Assembly: GCF_003860465.1 (NCBI RefSeq)
Contig: NZ_CP034183.1
Location: 2,559,501-2,623,500, forward strand
Direction: 5' to 3'
DNA: 64,000 nucleotides
Origin: Deinococcus psychrotolerans
GTDB taxonomy: Bacteria > Deinococcota > Deinococci > Deinococcales > Deinococcaceae
The notes under the pieces were generated by a model. The model was not told where the DNA came from. It was given only the letters and a program-made list of their open reading frames with translations, and did no database searches. Positions 9,904 through 17,634 of this stretch are shown in pieces; position 1 is the stretch's first letter; every line of letters starts with the position of its first letter. Position numbers and translations under genes: made by a program.

Positions 9904-11109
9904 TTACCGCTGCTCTTCCGCCGTGATGGTGCGCGGCCCCAGCTTGAGACTCAAGTCAGGAATCGCTTTGCCGTCGCGCACCACACTGAGCTTGATGGTG
10001 TCGCCAACTTTGCGTGCCCGCACGGCGCTGAGCAGCTCATCAAAGTTGCGAATCCGCACGCCGTTGATGGCGGTGATCACGTCGCCGCTAAGCCGGGTCG
10101 GAGTGCCGTACTCGTCACTGGTCAGCGGCTTGAGAGGTTTGAGTCCGGCCTGATCGGCGGGGCTGCCTTTGGTCACCGAGGTAAACACCGCCCCCGGCAA
10201 TTTGCCCAAGCCCAGCGGTTCAAAATACTCGTCGGCAATGTCACCAAATGACAGCAGGCCAATGACGGGGGCGTCCACCTTGACGCCGCTGCGCAGTTCG
10301 CTTAGCAGCGGGCTGGCTTTGGTCACCGGCACCGCGTAAGACGACTGGGTAGCAATGCCGAACGGCGTGGCGCGGGCGCTGATGTAACTGACGATGCCCA
10401 TCACTTCGCCCTGAGCGTTCAAAATCGGCCCGCCGCTGTCACCCGGCACCAAAGGCGCGGTCAGTTCAAGCGTACCGGAAGGAAAATTGGCGCGGCTGGC
10501 GGCCACGTCAAGCGCGGTGAGCCGACCCGTTTTGGACACCAGAAATTCGCCGCCCCCGTTGCCGATCGCCAGCGCACTCTGACCGACTTTGGGCATCTCG
10601 GCGGCGATCGGCAACACGGCAAGAGTGCGGCCCGCCGGAACGTTGATTTTGAGCAGGGCCACGTCGTGTGAGTCGTCGTAAGCCACCACCGTCGCTGGAT
10701 AACGGGTTTTGTCGGCGGTCACCGCCACCAGATTCTTGGCTCCGAACACCACGTGGTAAGCCGTCAGTGCCAGCGTGCCGTTTTTGCCCGACTCGATCAC
10801 AAAGCCGCTGCCCAGCCCGTCGGGTTCGCCGTCGGGGGCCACACAACTGCCTTTGACCGGGCACTGCTCTAAGCGCAGGCTGCCGGGGCGCGACTTGGTG
10901 AAGATGCTCCTCAGGCTCTTGGCTTCGCTGGCACTCAGCGGTTTGGGCGCGAGCGGTGAATTTTGCAAGAGGCCGCTGCCTGCCGGAGGATTAGGCAAAG
11001 TGGGCATGGCGCTTTGGGCGGCGGAGATGCCGACTGCGCCCAAACTGAGGCCGAGGAGTATGGCGGCGAGGTGGCGAGCCGGGCGCGGGCGCGATTTTGA
11101 GGGCAACAT
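9904..11109 (-). CDS. S1C (HtrA/DegP-like) serine protease with PDZ domain
   Basis: This extracytoplasmic trypsin-fold protease of 401 residues has a signal peptide (RHLAAILLGLSLGAVGISAAQS). The catalytic triad is visible: His in LTAYHVVFG, Asp in DDSHDVALLKI, Ser in VPGDSGGPIL. One C-terminal PDZ domain follows (GAVFTSVTKGSPADQAGLKP ... SGDVITAINGVRIRNFDEL). The family works in envelope protein quality control. Two Cys in QCPVKGSC before the protease domain could form a disulfide. It converges with the DUF421 gene with a gap of 13 bp. A second HtrA-like gene lies at 34276-35373. Confidence 0.9.
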   Translation of the reverse strand: MLPSKSRPRPARHLAAILLGLSLGAVGISAAQSAMPTLPNPPAGSGLLQNSPLAPKPLSASEAKSLRSIFTKSRPGSLRLEQCPVKGSCVAPDGEPDGLGSGFVIESGKNGTLALTAYHVVFGAKNLVAVTADKTRYPATVVAYDDSHDVALLKINVPAGRTLAVLPIAAEMPKVGQSALAIGNGGGEFLVSKTGRLTALDVAASRANFPSGTLELTAPLVPGDSGGPILNAQGEVMGIVSYISARATPFGIATQSSYAVPVTKASPLLSELRSGVKVDAPVIGLLSFGDIADEYFEPLGLGKLPGAVFTSVTKGSPADQAGLKPLKPLTSDEYGTPTRLSGDVITAINGVRIRNFDELLSAVRARKVGDTIKLSVVRDGKAIPDLSLKLGPRTITAEEQR

Positions 11110-11237
11110 GCTCTACTCTGCACCGTCTGGCGGTGAGAAATCGGCGCAAGTCTGACATTGCGGCCGGGACGCCTCTCAACTTGGGGTGCTGGCTGACTCT
11201 TTCCGGCGCAGCGCTGTTTTGACCTACTCTAAAAGCC

Positions 11238-11729
11238 ATGAATGAACCTTTTGCGCCCGCTTTGTCTCAGACCGACACCGACCTGACCAGCGTATTTGTC
11301 TATGGCACCCTGATGCCCGGCGAGCGCTGGGAAGAAGTGGCCCGGCGCGGCGGTAACTACCACGCCGAACCCGCTCAGCTCAGCGGCGTGGTGTTGGCTG
11401 ATCTGCGGCCCGAAGGTTATCCGGCGCTGTTTGCGGATGAAGGAGCCAGTGTTCCAGTATCGGGCTGGCTGTATACCTACGACGCCCAGAGCTGGGTGAG
11501 TGCCCTGCCCTTTCTGGATGATCTAGAAGGGCTTCACCTCATGCCGCCGCTGTATCACCGCGTCCAAGTCACCGCTCAGACGGAGCAGGGGCCGCGCCAA
11601 ACTTGGGTGTATTTGTATGCCCGCTCCGCCCGCAGGGACGCCGCCGGTTTTTTTCCTGTCGCCTCGGGCCGCTGGGCAGATGTACCGGAGCGCCACTCCG
11701 AAGGGCCGCGCCAGACTTGGGAGGAGTGA
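11238..11729 (+). CDS. AIG2/gamma-glutamylcyclotransferase-like protein
   Basis: The 163-residue protein begins its conserved domain with VFVYGTLMPGE (about residues 14-24), the signature loop of the BtrG/AIG2 fold, and continues with GYPALF, GWLYTYD and FLDDLEGL, where the Glu corresponds to the catalytic acid of gamma-glutamylcyclotransferases. Substrate unknown; family members act on gamma-glutamyl amines. The hexapeptide GPRQTW occurs twice in the C-terminal part. Confidence 0.82.
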   Translation: MNEPFAPALSQTDTDLTSVFVYGTLMPGERWEEVARRGGNYHAEPAQLSGVVLADLRPEGYPALFADEGASVPVSGWLYTYDAQSWVSALPFLDDLEGLHLMPPLYHRVQVTAQTEQGPRQTWVYLYARSARRDAAGFFPVASGRWADVPERHSEGPRQTWEE

Positions 11730-11806
11730 GGGGAAAGTGGGCTGCTGAAAGGAAGAGCTGCGCCCAGCGGCTCACAAAACCGAGTCTGGCTGGCGCGTTG
11801 AATCAA

Positions 11807-11845
11807 AAAAGGGGAAGAGCGTTCGGGCCGCGCTCTTCCCCTTTT
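11807..11845. terminator. Bidirectional terminator between convergent genes
   Basis: Perfect 15-bp arms AAAAGGGGAAGAGCG (11807-11821) and CGCTCTTCCCCTTTT (11831-11845) with a 9-nt loop give an A-tract on one side and a T-tract on the other. The element sits between the AIG2-like gene (+) and the ribbon-helix-helix gene (-). Confidence 0.88.
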
Positions 11846-11859
11846 GGTTGCTGAGACGC

Positions 11860-12060
11860 TCAGCTCTCTGTCTCAGCTCCGCTTTGCCTTTCCTCACCTT
11901 CGGGCGACTCTTTTTCCTTGCTCCGGCCCGCTTTCTTGACACTCTGTACCAGCAGATATTCAATCTGGGCGTTGACACTCCGCAGGTCGTCGGCGGCCCA
12001 GCGCTCCAGCGCGGCGTAAAGATTGGGGCTGATTCTCAGGGCAAAATGCTTGCGGGTCAT
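11860..12060 (-). CDS. Arc/CopG-type ribbon-helix-helix DNA-binding protein
   Basis: The 66-residue protein starts with a complete Arc-like ribbon-helix-helix domain: beta strand KHFALRIS, helix [15 protein letters not shown], turn RSVNAQ, helix [14 protein letters not shown] charged Glu/Ser/Lys tail follows. Such domains act as dimeric repressors. It lies 17 bp downstream of the SPFH gene on the same strand, so the two form an operon, and pairing of an SPFH protein with an Arc-like protein recurs in other bacteria. It may autoregulate the operon or represent the antitoxin-like half of a two-gene module; no toxin gene is visible. Confidence 0.85.
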   Translation of the reverse strand: MTRKHFALRISPNLYAALERWAADDLRSVNAQIEYLLVQSVKKAGRSKEKESPEGEERQSGAETES

Positions 12061-12077
12061 GCTCGGCGGGCCACTGC

Positions 12078-12995
12078 TTAGTAGAGGCTTCCGGCGTTGA
12101 CCACCGGCTGTGTGCCGCGCTCACTGGTCAGCACCACCAGTAAGTTGCTGACCATCTGGGCCTTGCGCTCCTCGTCGAGCTGCACGATGTTTTGCTCGGA
12201 AAGTTGCTTGAGGGCCATCTCGACCATGCCCACCGCGCCGGCCACGATTTGAGAGCGGGCGGCGATGATGGCGCTGGCCTGCTGGCGCTGGAGCATCGCT
12301 CCGGCAATTTCCGGCGAGTAAGCCAGGTGCGACAGGCGGGCCTCCAAAACTTCTACGCCGGCGTGGCGCAGGCGGGTGGTCAGCTCGCGGCCCAGCGCCT
12401 CGGCCACCTCGTCGGCGTTGCCGCGCAGGCTCATGCCAGTTTCCTCGTAGTTGTCGTAGGGGTACTGCGAAGCGAGGTGGCGCAGGGCGGTTTCAGCCTG
12501 AATCTCCACGAAGCCCACGTAATCTTCCACATCAAACAGCGCCCGCGCCGTGTCGACCACGCGCCAGACGATCACGGCGGCGATTTCGATGGGGTTGCCC
12601 ATCAGGTCGTTGACCTTGAGGCGCTCGGAGTTGAAATTGCGAATCCGCAGCGATACCCGCTTGCGAACCGTGAAGGGATTGGTCCAGTAAAAGCCGTTGC
12701 GCCGCTCGGTGCCGACGTAGCGGCCGAATAAGGTCAGCACGCTGGCCTGATTGGGCTGCACGATAAAAAAGCCGATCAAGCCGAAAAAGGCCAGCGCCGC
12801 CAGCACGAAGCCCAGCAATGAAAGCGCCCCGCCGCCAAACAGCAGTGTGCCCAGCGCTGCCGCGACCACCACCAGCCACAGCAGCACGGCGGGCACTCCC
12901 GGCAAACCGAAGGCGCGGCGCTCCACGCTGGCTACGCCACTTTCCGGCGACACGCCCCGGCCTGAAGTCTGCGGTACTTTGTCCAGTTCGCTCAT
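12078..12995 (-). CDS. SPFH (band 7) domain membrane protein
   Basis: The 305-residue protein has a hydrophilic N-terminus, two hydrophobic segments ([20 protein letters not shown] and [22 protein letters not shown], about residues 36-80), and a band 7 domain starting [20 protein letters not shown]. It continues [46 protein letters not shown] and a helical C-terminal region with [30 protein letters not shown] proteins form oligomeric scaffolds at membrane microdomains and often work with proteases. It is the first gene of an operon with the ribbon-helix-helix gene. An AAAGGAG-like ribosome binding site precedes the ATG. Confidence 0.92.
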   Translation of the reverse strand: MSELDKVPQTSGRGVSPESGVASVERRAFGLPGVPAVLLWLVVVAAALGTLLFGGGALSLLGFVLAALAFFGLIGFFIVQPNQASVLTLFGRYVGTERRNGFYWTNPFTVRKRVSLRIRNFNSERLKVNDLMGNPIEIAAVIVWRVVDTARALFDVEDYVGFVEIQAETALRHLASQYPYDNYEETGMSLRGNADEVAEALGRELTTRLRHAGVEVLEARLSHLAYSPEIAGAMLQRQQASAIIAARSQIVAGAVGMVEMALKQLSEQNIVQLDEERKAQMVSNLLVVLTSERGTQPVVNAGSLY

Positions 12996-13065
12996 TGCAT
13001 CAGCTCCTTTTGAAGGCCCACTTTGGTTGATTGATCCACAAGCGGCCTATCAAAACTACATCGAA

Positions 13066-13075
13066 ATGATATCAT
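13066..13075. promoter_or_regulatory. 10-bp palindrome upstream of the SPFH operon
   Basis: ATGATATCAT is a perfect palindrome about 70 bp upstream of the SPFH start, in a short AT-rich patch (CATCGAAATGATATCATG). It is the size of an Arc/CopG half-site pair, so it is a candidate operator for the co-transcribed ribbon-helix-helix protein. This is inference from position only. Confidence 0.3.
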
Positions 13076-13107
13076 GTGTGTCTGAGTTGCGATAGTCATG
13101 AGACAGC

Positions 13108-13139
13108 AAAAGGGGAGAGAGCATCTCGGCTCCCTCCCC
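13108..13139 (-). terminator. Terminator after the CBS-domain gene
   Basis: On the minus strand GGGGAGGGAGC and GCTCTCTCCCC pair across a 6-nt loop and are followed by TTTT. It separates the CBS gene from the SPFH operon. Confidence 0.75.
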
Positions 13140-13154
13140 ACAAGCTGAATTCGC

Positions 13155-13571
13155 TTACAACGTCGGCGTGCTGATGCCTTCCAGCGCGGTTTGATCGGCA
13201 TCTCCGTTGGCACGGTTGCTGAGATCGCCAAGGCTGACGATGCCCACCACCTTGCCGTTTTCAGTGACGGGCAACCGGCGAATCTGGCGCTCGCCCATCT
13301 GCGCGGCGGCGGCGGTGATGTCGGTCTCGACGTCGAGGCTAAAGGGATCAGCGGTGGCGTGGTCAACCGCTAGGCTGCCTGAGTCGCGGCCAAACGCCAC
13401 CGCCCGCACCACGATGTCGCGGTCGGTCAAGATGCCGACCAGCTTGTCGCCGTCCATAAACAGCACGTTGCCGATGTCGTTGTCGGCCATCAGCGCGGCA
13501 ACTTCTTTGAGGCTGGCGTCTTTGCTGGCGGTCACGAGGTCACGGGTCATGATGGTTCTTAAAGGAGTCAT
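13155..13571 (-). CDS. Tandem CBS-domain protein
   Basis: The 138-residue protein consists of two CBS modules: IMTRDLVTASKDASLKEVAALMADNDIGNVLF ... LVGILTDRDIVVRAV and DPFSLDVETDITAAAAQMGERQIRRLPVTENGKVVGIVSLGDLS. A Bateman pair like this binds adenine nucleotides or related ligands and usually senses energy or redox state; no effector domain is fused. A GTG 42 bases upstream could extend the N-terminus by 14 residues, but AAAGG and the conserved RTIMTRDLV favour the ATG at 13571. The partner is not evident from the neighbours. Confidence 0.9.
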   Translation of the reverse strand: MTPLRTIMTRDLVTASKDASLKEVAALMADNDIGNVLFMDGDKLVGILTDRDIVVRAVAFGRDSGSLAVDHATADPFSLDVETDITAAAAQMGERQIRRLPVTENGKVVGIVSLGDLSNRANGDADQTALEGISTPTL

Positions 13572-13645
13572 GCCTTTAATGTAAGGGGAGGGCAGGTGGG
13601 TGAGGTTGGACACAGATTAAGAAATGTATGGAGAGGACGCGACCT

Positions 13646-15031
13646 TTAATCCGCGCTTTGCGCCCCTGTTCCACCCAACGCAGGCACCTTGCGCAGTGTT
13701 TGGGCCAAGACCCAGGCCACCACGACCAGCACCAGCGCCAGCACGAAGGCCCGCTGAAGCCCGCTGGCCAGCGCCCCGCCGCCCGACGAGATGGCTGCTT
13801 CGCCGATCAGGGTGCCCATCAGGGCCGTGCCCACCGCGCCGCCCATTTGCCGCGAAAACAAAATGGCGCTGGTCACTGCGCCCAAATCGGCCTTGGCGGT
13901 GGCCTGCTGCACGGCAAGCAGCAACGTGAACATGGAAAAGCCCATTCCGCTGCCCGCCACAAAGCCGACTGCGCTGATCACCCACAGCGGCGCGTGGGCC
14001 AGCACCGCGAACAGCACGAAGGCCACCACCAAAATGTTAAAGCCCCACAAGGTCAGCCGGGTGGTGCCCAGCCGGCCGATGAGGCGGGCCGCCAGAATAC
14101 TGGTGCCGGTCCAGCCCAACAGCATCGGCGTCAAAATGACTCCGGCGGCGGTGGCTCCCTGCCCGCTGACGCCCTGAGCGAACAGCGGCAGATAAGCGAT
14201 GGTGCCGAAATAAGCCGCTCCCGCCAGCAAATTGCCCAGTACCCCAACGCGTGGCAAGACGGCCCTCAGGTTTTTCATCGGCAGCAGGGGAGAGGGGTGG
14301 CGCGACTCGACCCACAGCGCTCCGGCCAGCACGCCCACGCTCAGCAGCGCCAGCCACCACAGCTTAAATTCCAGTCCCCAGATCAGCAGGCCACTGCCGA
14401 GCGTAAACAGCAGCGCCCCCAGCCAGTCGATCTGGGCGCGGCCCTCGCGCTGAGGGCGGGTACTGGGCAAGTAGCGCAGCGCCAGCAGCACCGCCGGAAT
14501 GCCGAACGGCAAATTGAGATAAAACACCCAGCGCCAGGAAGCGTGATCCACGATCAACCCGCCGACCAGCGGCCCGACGAGTCCGGCGATGCCCCAAACC
14601 CCGCTGAAAAAGCCCTGCACGCGGGCCCGCTGCTCAAGCGTGAACATCTCGCCCACCAAAGTAAAGGTCAGGGTTTGCACCGATCCTGCGCCGATGCCTT
14701 GCAGCGCTCTGGCGGCGATGAGCGCGGTCATGCTGCCGGCCACGCCGCAGAGCATACTGCCGAGCAGGAAAATGATGATGCCTGCCAGGTACAGCCGCTT
14801 GCGTCCCAGCAGGTCGCTGGCGCGGCCCCACAGTGGGCTGGTGATGGTGCTGGTCAGCAGGTATACCGCAAACGGCAGGGCGTAGAGGTGCTGGCCGCCG
14901 AGTTCGCGGATCACGGTGGGCATAGCGGTGGCGATTACGCTGCTCTCCAGGGCGGCCAAAGTGATACCCAAGAGGAGGCCCGCAACGGCGAGCGTGCGGG
15001 CGCGGTCTGGTGCGGGGGCGGAAGCGGTCAT
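13646..15031 (-). CDS. MFS drug:H+ antiporter, DHA2 (EmrB/QacA) family
   Basis: The 461-residue protein has about 14 hydrophobic helices and begins its first helix at [28 protein letters not shown], with the antiporter motif around [23 protein letters not shown] and motif [17 protein letters not shown]. The ALQGIGAG and [19 protein letters not shown] (motif C) segments are diagnostic of proton-driven export pumps. It resembles multidrug exporters, but the substrate cannot be read from sequence. A short T/C-poor region separates it from the neighbouring CBS gene. No regulator of the TetR or MarR type is adjacent. Confidence 0.92.
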   Translation of the reverse strand: MTASAPAPDRARTLAVAGLLLGITLAALESSVIATAMPTVIRELGGQHLYALPFAVYLLTSTITSPLWGRASDLLGRKRLYLAGIIIFLLGSMLCGVAGSMTALIAARALQGIGAGSVQTLTFTLVGEMFTLEQRARVQGFFSGVWGIAGLVGPLVGGLIVDHASWRWVFYLNLPFGIPAVLLALRYLPSTRPQREGRAQIDWLGALLFTLGSGLLIWGLEFKLWWLALLSVGVLAGALWVESRHPSPLLPMKNLRAVLPRVGVLGNLLAGAAYFGTIAYLPLFAQGVSGQGATAAGVILTPMLLGWTGTSILAARLIGRLGTTRLTLWGFNILVVAFVLFAVLAHAPLWVISAVGFVAGSGMGFSMFTLLLAVQQATAKADLGAVTSAILFSRQMGGAVGTALMGTLIGEAAISSGGGALASGLQRAFVLALVLVVVAWVLAQTLRKVPALGGTGAQSAD

Positions 15032-15138
15032 GTGCGCAAAGCATAGGCTGCGCTGAGAAGCCAGAATGAAAGCTGGCGCGGGGAAGCCGGCTGCGGGTGC
15101 TTGCCTTTCTCTTAAGCGTTGACCGGGTAACTGGCACC

Positions 15139-15176
15139 AAAAAAGCGCTGGCCCCCTTGAGTGGGAAGCCGGCGCT
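15139..15176 (-). terminator. Terminator after the ComEA-like gene
   Basis: On the minus strand AGCGCCGGC pairs with GCCAGCGCT (one wobble) and TTTTTT follows immediately, 20 bp beyond the stop codon. Confidence 0.8.
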
Positions 15177-15195
15177 CAACTGAGGGTAAAACGGG

Positions 15196-15534
15196 TTAGA
15201 AGCTCAGCATCGCTTCCATTTTCTTGACATTCTTTGGCCCGATGCCCTTGACCTTTTTGACCAATTCGGCGGTGTCCTTGTAGGGCCGGTTTTTGATGAT
15301 CTCGGCGGCGATCTTGGCGCTCACGCCGGGGATTTTTACCAGGTCGGCGCTGGTGGCGGTGTTGACGTTGACCATCATCCCCTTGGTGGCGGCAGGCATG
15401 GTGGTAGAGGGCATAGCAGTAGAGGTGGTGGTGGCAGGCATAGTGGTTGCCGCAGGCTTATGGGTTTTGGCAAAAGCAGATGCCGGGGCCAGCAGCAAAG
15501 CGGCGGCCAGCACGGTCAAAATAGGTTTACGCAT
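15196..15534 (-). CDS. Secreted helix-hairpin-helix (ComEA-like) DNA-binding protein
   Basis: The 112-residue precursor has a signal peptide (KPILTVLAAALLLAPASAFA), a Thr/Met/Pro-rich linker (about residues 25-52), and a tandem helix-hairpin-helix domain: VNVNTATSADLVKIPGVSAKIAAEII and DTAELVKKVKGIGPKNVKKMEAML. This is the C-terminal domain of ComEA, which binds double-stranded DNA during natural transformation. The protein lacks the transmembrane anchor plus SLBB part of Gram-positive ComEA and looks like the short periplasmic form. A role in DNA uptake is plausible because deinococci are naturally competent, but no other com gene is near. Confidence 0.85.
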   Translation of the reverse strand: MRKPILTVLAAALLLAPASAFAKTHKPAATTMPATTTSTAMPSTTMPAATKGMMVNVNTATSADLVKIPGVSAKIAAEIIKNRPYKDTAELVKKVKGIGPKNVKKMEAMLSF

Positions 15535-15603
15535 GGGTGGTTCCTCCGAAAAGCAGCATGGAGCGGGCGGCTCAGTGGCAGATGAAATGAATAGAGCGTC
15601 AGT

Positions 15604-15992
15604 TCAGTCTCCTGCGGCGACTACGCTGGCTTTGCGCTCCAGCTTTCCCCAGCCGCGCTGCTGTCCAGTGGCGGCGCTCAGCACGGCGCGGATGGCCACA
15701 TACGACATCAGTTGACGGTAAATGATGCGCTGCGCAATCAGCAGCGGCAGCAAGCGCCAATTTTCTTCCGGTTCCAGTGCGAAGGCCAGCGCGGCGGCCA
15801 GCACGTCGATCAGTACGAACAGCAGGTAAAAGACCAGCGCCGGGCCGGTCAGCGAAAAGCCGCCATCGGGGTGGTAGTGCAGTTGCAGCAGCGCCCAGAT
15901 CAGCGAGGCGGCGAAGCTCACGTCCAGTAGCGCTCCCACCAGCGGAAAGAACACCTGAAACGGCATCACATTGGGCAAGGTGAACAGCCCTA
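15604..15992 (-). pseudogene. Glycosyltransferase family 2, C-terminal fragment (interrupted gene)
   Basis: This 3' part of a broken gene encodes the membrane-spanning C-terminus of a cellulose-synthase-like GT2: TLPNVMPFQVFFPLVGALLDV, further hydrophobic helices, and the ending RQLMSYVAIRAVLSAATGQQRGWGKLERKASV typical of processive glycosyltransferases. The reading frame continues without loss into the 17207-17608 fragment when the IS630 element and one TA are removed, giving RSRGLGLFTLPNVMPF. A start codon at 15978 could make a 124-residue peptide, but it would be non-catalytic. Confidence 0.85.
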
Positions 15993-16018
15993 GTGTATGA
16001 CCACAGGCATGTCTATAG

Positions 16019-16744
16019 TTATTTGCGAGTCGGATAGTGGCGCTTGAGTTTCTCCCGAGCTGTGGGTGTCGAGAACTGCCAGTTCACGCGCACAGACCGC
16101 GCGTTGCGGTCTGTTTCCCAGGCGTGGATTTCACGCTCGACGGCCTCTTTACTCGCCAAGCGCTGACCCAGACACTGGCGTTGCAAGGCTGACCACTCCA
16201 ATTCCGCCGTCTTGGGCAGAACGGCACCCATATGGGGCCTGCCCGCATGTTGAGCCAGGACGCATGTTTTGGTGTGTAGATCCACTCGAAGCGTCGGCTC
16301 AGCCGCCGAGCTTCCTCTGCCGGAAGATGTTGATATAGCGCTGCTGGACTGTGCGTGGACAGCTGATCCAGCACCAGAACGATCTTCTCGGCAACCGCAT
16401 AGCGCAGCTCCAGTGCCTGGAGCTGCTCAGCAAAGTCCGCATTGCTCCGTCGGTCGGTCACCGTGACTGTGCGTTGACCGGTGTGTGGTTCCAGAGCGAC
16501 AAAGAAATTGACGGTGCCATACCGCTTGTATTCATGATCCACCCGTGCTGGGGATCCCGGCACGGGTGGCAGTGGCTCTCGGACATGATCCAACAGCTGA
16601 TATGACTTTTCATCGAAGCAGATGACAGGCCGTGAGGCATCGTAGGGCTGGGCATAGGTGTCCAGCACGGTTTCCATGCGCCACACGAAGTCCGCACCTA
16701 CCTGGGCGACACACCAACTTTGAACCTGCCACGGTTTGAGTGCG
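16019..16744 (-). pseudogene. IS630 transposase catalytic part (orfB), frameshifted
   Basis: The frame holds most of the DDE domain: VICFDEKSYQLLDH with the first Asp, IVLVLDQLSTHSPAALY with the second Asp, and FEWIYTPKHASWLNM just before the catalytic Glu. Here a 38-bp insertion (16208-16245) shifts the frame. The expected continuation AELEWSALQRQCLGQRLAS ... RVNWQFSTPTAREKLKRHYP is intact in another frame and stops at 16019. Removing the 38 bp restores a normal IS630 C-terminus. The enzyme as encoded lacks the Glu and the C-terminal helix, so it should be inactive. Confidence 0.88.
16208..16245. repeat. 38-bp insertion with dyad symmetry in the transposase
   Basis: The inserted segment contains outer arms CTGCCC/GGGCAG and an inner palindrome CCCATATGGG. 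It separates the codon for Met in WLNM from the GCG-GAA codons of the catalytic region. Confidence 0.7.
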
Positions 16745-17168
16745 TTTTTTTCAGTGTTCTCCGTACGGTCTCGTCACTGATGCTGTCCACCACACCCAGG
16801 GTCACCAGACGATCGGCCAGCAGTTGCATCGTCCATTTCTCCCGGCCGTCGGGACTCGAGCACACTTCGGCGATCAAGATCGCCGTCCGCTGCGCGTTCA
16901 GTTTGGGCGGCTGTTTGGGCCGTGCTTTCTCGTGGAGGGCAGCCTGGAGGCCGCCCTCGGTGTACTTCTTGCGGATCGACGCGACGGTGGCAGAACTCAC
17001 GCCTTGGCGCTCGGCCACGTCCCGATCCAGCAGGCCTCTGTCGCTCAGGAGCAGGAGGCGTGCGCGGGCCACGACCCGCGCACTGTGCACGCCTTTCCGA
17101 GTCATGTCCGTCAGTTGCTGCCGCTCATCGTCGCTCAGCTGCACAACCCACCGTTTCCGTCGTCCCAT
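16698..17168 (-). CDS. IS630 transposase N-terminal DNA-binding part (orfA)
   Basis: The 156-residue protein begins MGRRKRWVVQLSDDERQQL and contains two helix-turn-helix units: ARVVARARLLLLSDRGLLDRDVAERQGVSSATVASIRKKY and the winged part GREKWTMQLLADRLV ... SISDETVRRTLKK, which bind the terminal repeats. Near its end the codons CTG-AAA-AAA-ACG form a run of seven A (plus-strand T-run 16745-16751). A shift of -1 there joins it to orfB as KNALKPWQVQSW, the normal family sequence. Programmed frameshifting is common in IS630 elements. Confidence 0.88.
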   Translation of the reverse strand: MGRRKRWVVQLSDDERQQLTDMTRKGVHSARVVARARLLLLSDRGLLDRDVAERQGVSSATVASIRKKYTEGGLQAALHEKARPKQPPKLNAQRTAILIAEVCSSPDGREKWTMQLLADRLVTLGVVDSISDETVRRTLKKTHSNRGRFKVGVSPR

Positions 17169-17206
17169 CCCTCAGTTTACCTGAAGGCATGCCTGTGGTC
17201 ATGCAC

Positions 17207-17608
17207 TAGACCGCGTGACCGGCTGCGTGAGTGCGCCGCGCCGCTTTTCCAGGCTCCGCGCTGCTTCCAGGTGGCCTGTAAGGTGCCGAACATCCAGCGG
17301 TCGCGTTGGCGCAGAAAGCCTTGCAGCGTGTCGGGAGCTTCGGTGCGGGCCACTGCGCCGAGTTCGTAAGTGACTTTGTGACCGGCCCTGAGCGCCCGCA
17401 TGGTCAGGTCGGCGTCCTCGGCGAGGGTATCGTGGTCAAAGCTGCCCAGCGAGAGCAGCACTTCTCGCCGCCACGCCCCGATGGCCCCCGGCACCACGCT
17501 GATGGCGTTGAGTTGGGCCAGGGCGCGGCGCTCCAGATTTTGCGCGGTTATGTATTCCAGCGCTTGCCAGCGGGTCAGCAACTGGGTGGCTCCTTTGTGG
17601 CGGCGGTG
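17207..17608 (-). pseudogene. Glycosyltransferase family 2, central fragment (5' truncated, IS-interrupted)
   Basis: This fragment encodes LLTRWQALEYITAQNLERRAL, VVPGAIGAWRREVLLSLGSFDHDTLAEDADLTMRALRAGHKV and the RQRDRWMFGT motif (the Q/R-x-x-R-W product-binding motif), that is, the second half of a processive GT2 catalytic domain including the ED base motif. The N-terminal half, with the nucleotide-binding and DxD motifs, is missing. An in-frame TGA at 17609-17611 lies 12 codons before the homology, and the histidine kinase stop is only 24 bp further on. Upstream sequence has therefore been deleted or rearranged. The 3' side continues across the IS630 element. Confidence 0.85.
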
Positions 17609-17634
17609 TCATGCCCAGAATTTATGAAAGAGCA

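Larger units (their letters stand above)
15993..17206 (-). mobile_element. IS630-family insertion sequence (1214 bp), defective
   Basis: The element has 22-bp terminal inverted repeats differing at two positions: GTGTATGACCACAGGCATG at the left end and GTGCATGACCACAGGCATG, read inward, at the right end. It is flanked on both sides by TA (15991-15992 and 17207-17208), the duplicated target of the IS630/Tc1 group. It carries an N-terminal transposase frame and a second frame joined through a run of seven A, plus a disruptive insertion in the second frame. It lies inside a GT2 gene. Confidence 0.93.

Noticed and set aside
12990..13100. Radiation/desiccation response motif (17-bp palindrome of deinococcal DDR genes)
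   Set aside because: I looked for the TTATG...CATAA-type palindrome upstream of clpC, the SPFH operon, argS and the cassette at 60 kb and found no convincing match.
13628..15046. Open frame of 472 codons antisense to the DHA2 transporter
   Set aside because: Composition dominated by Gln, Ala, His and Arg without hydrophobic core; the minus-strand transporter is unambiguous.
17177..17208. Glycosyltransferase frame reading into the IS630 right end
   Set aside because: These last codons are IS sequence; the true continuation lies beyond the element at 15992.
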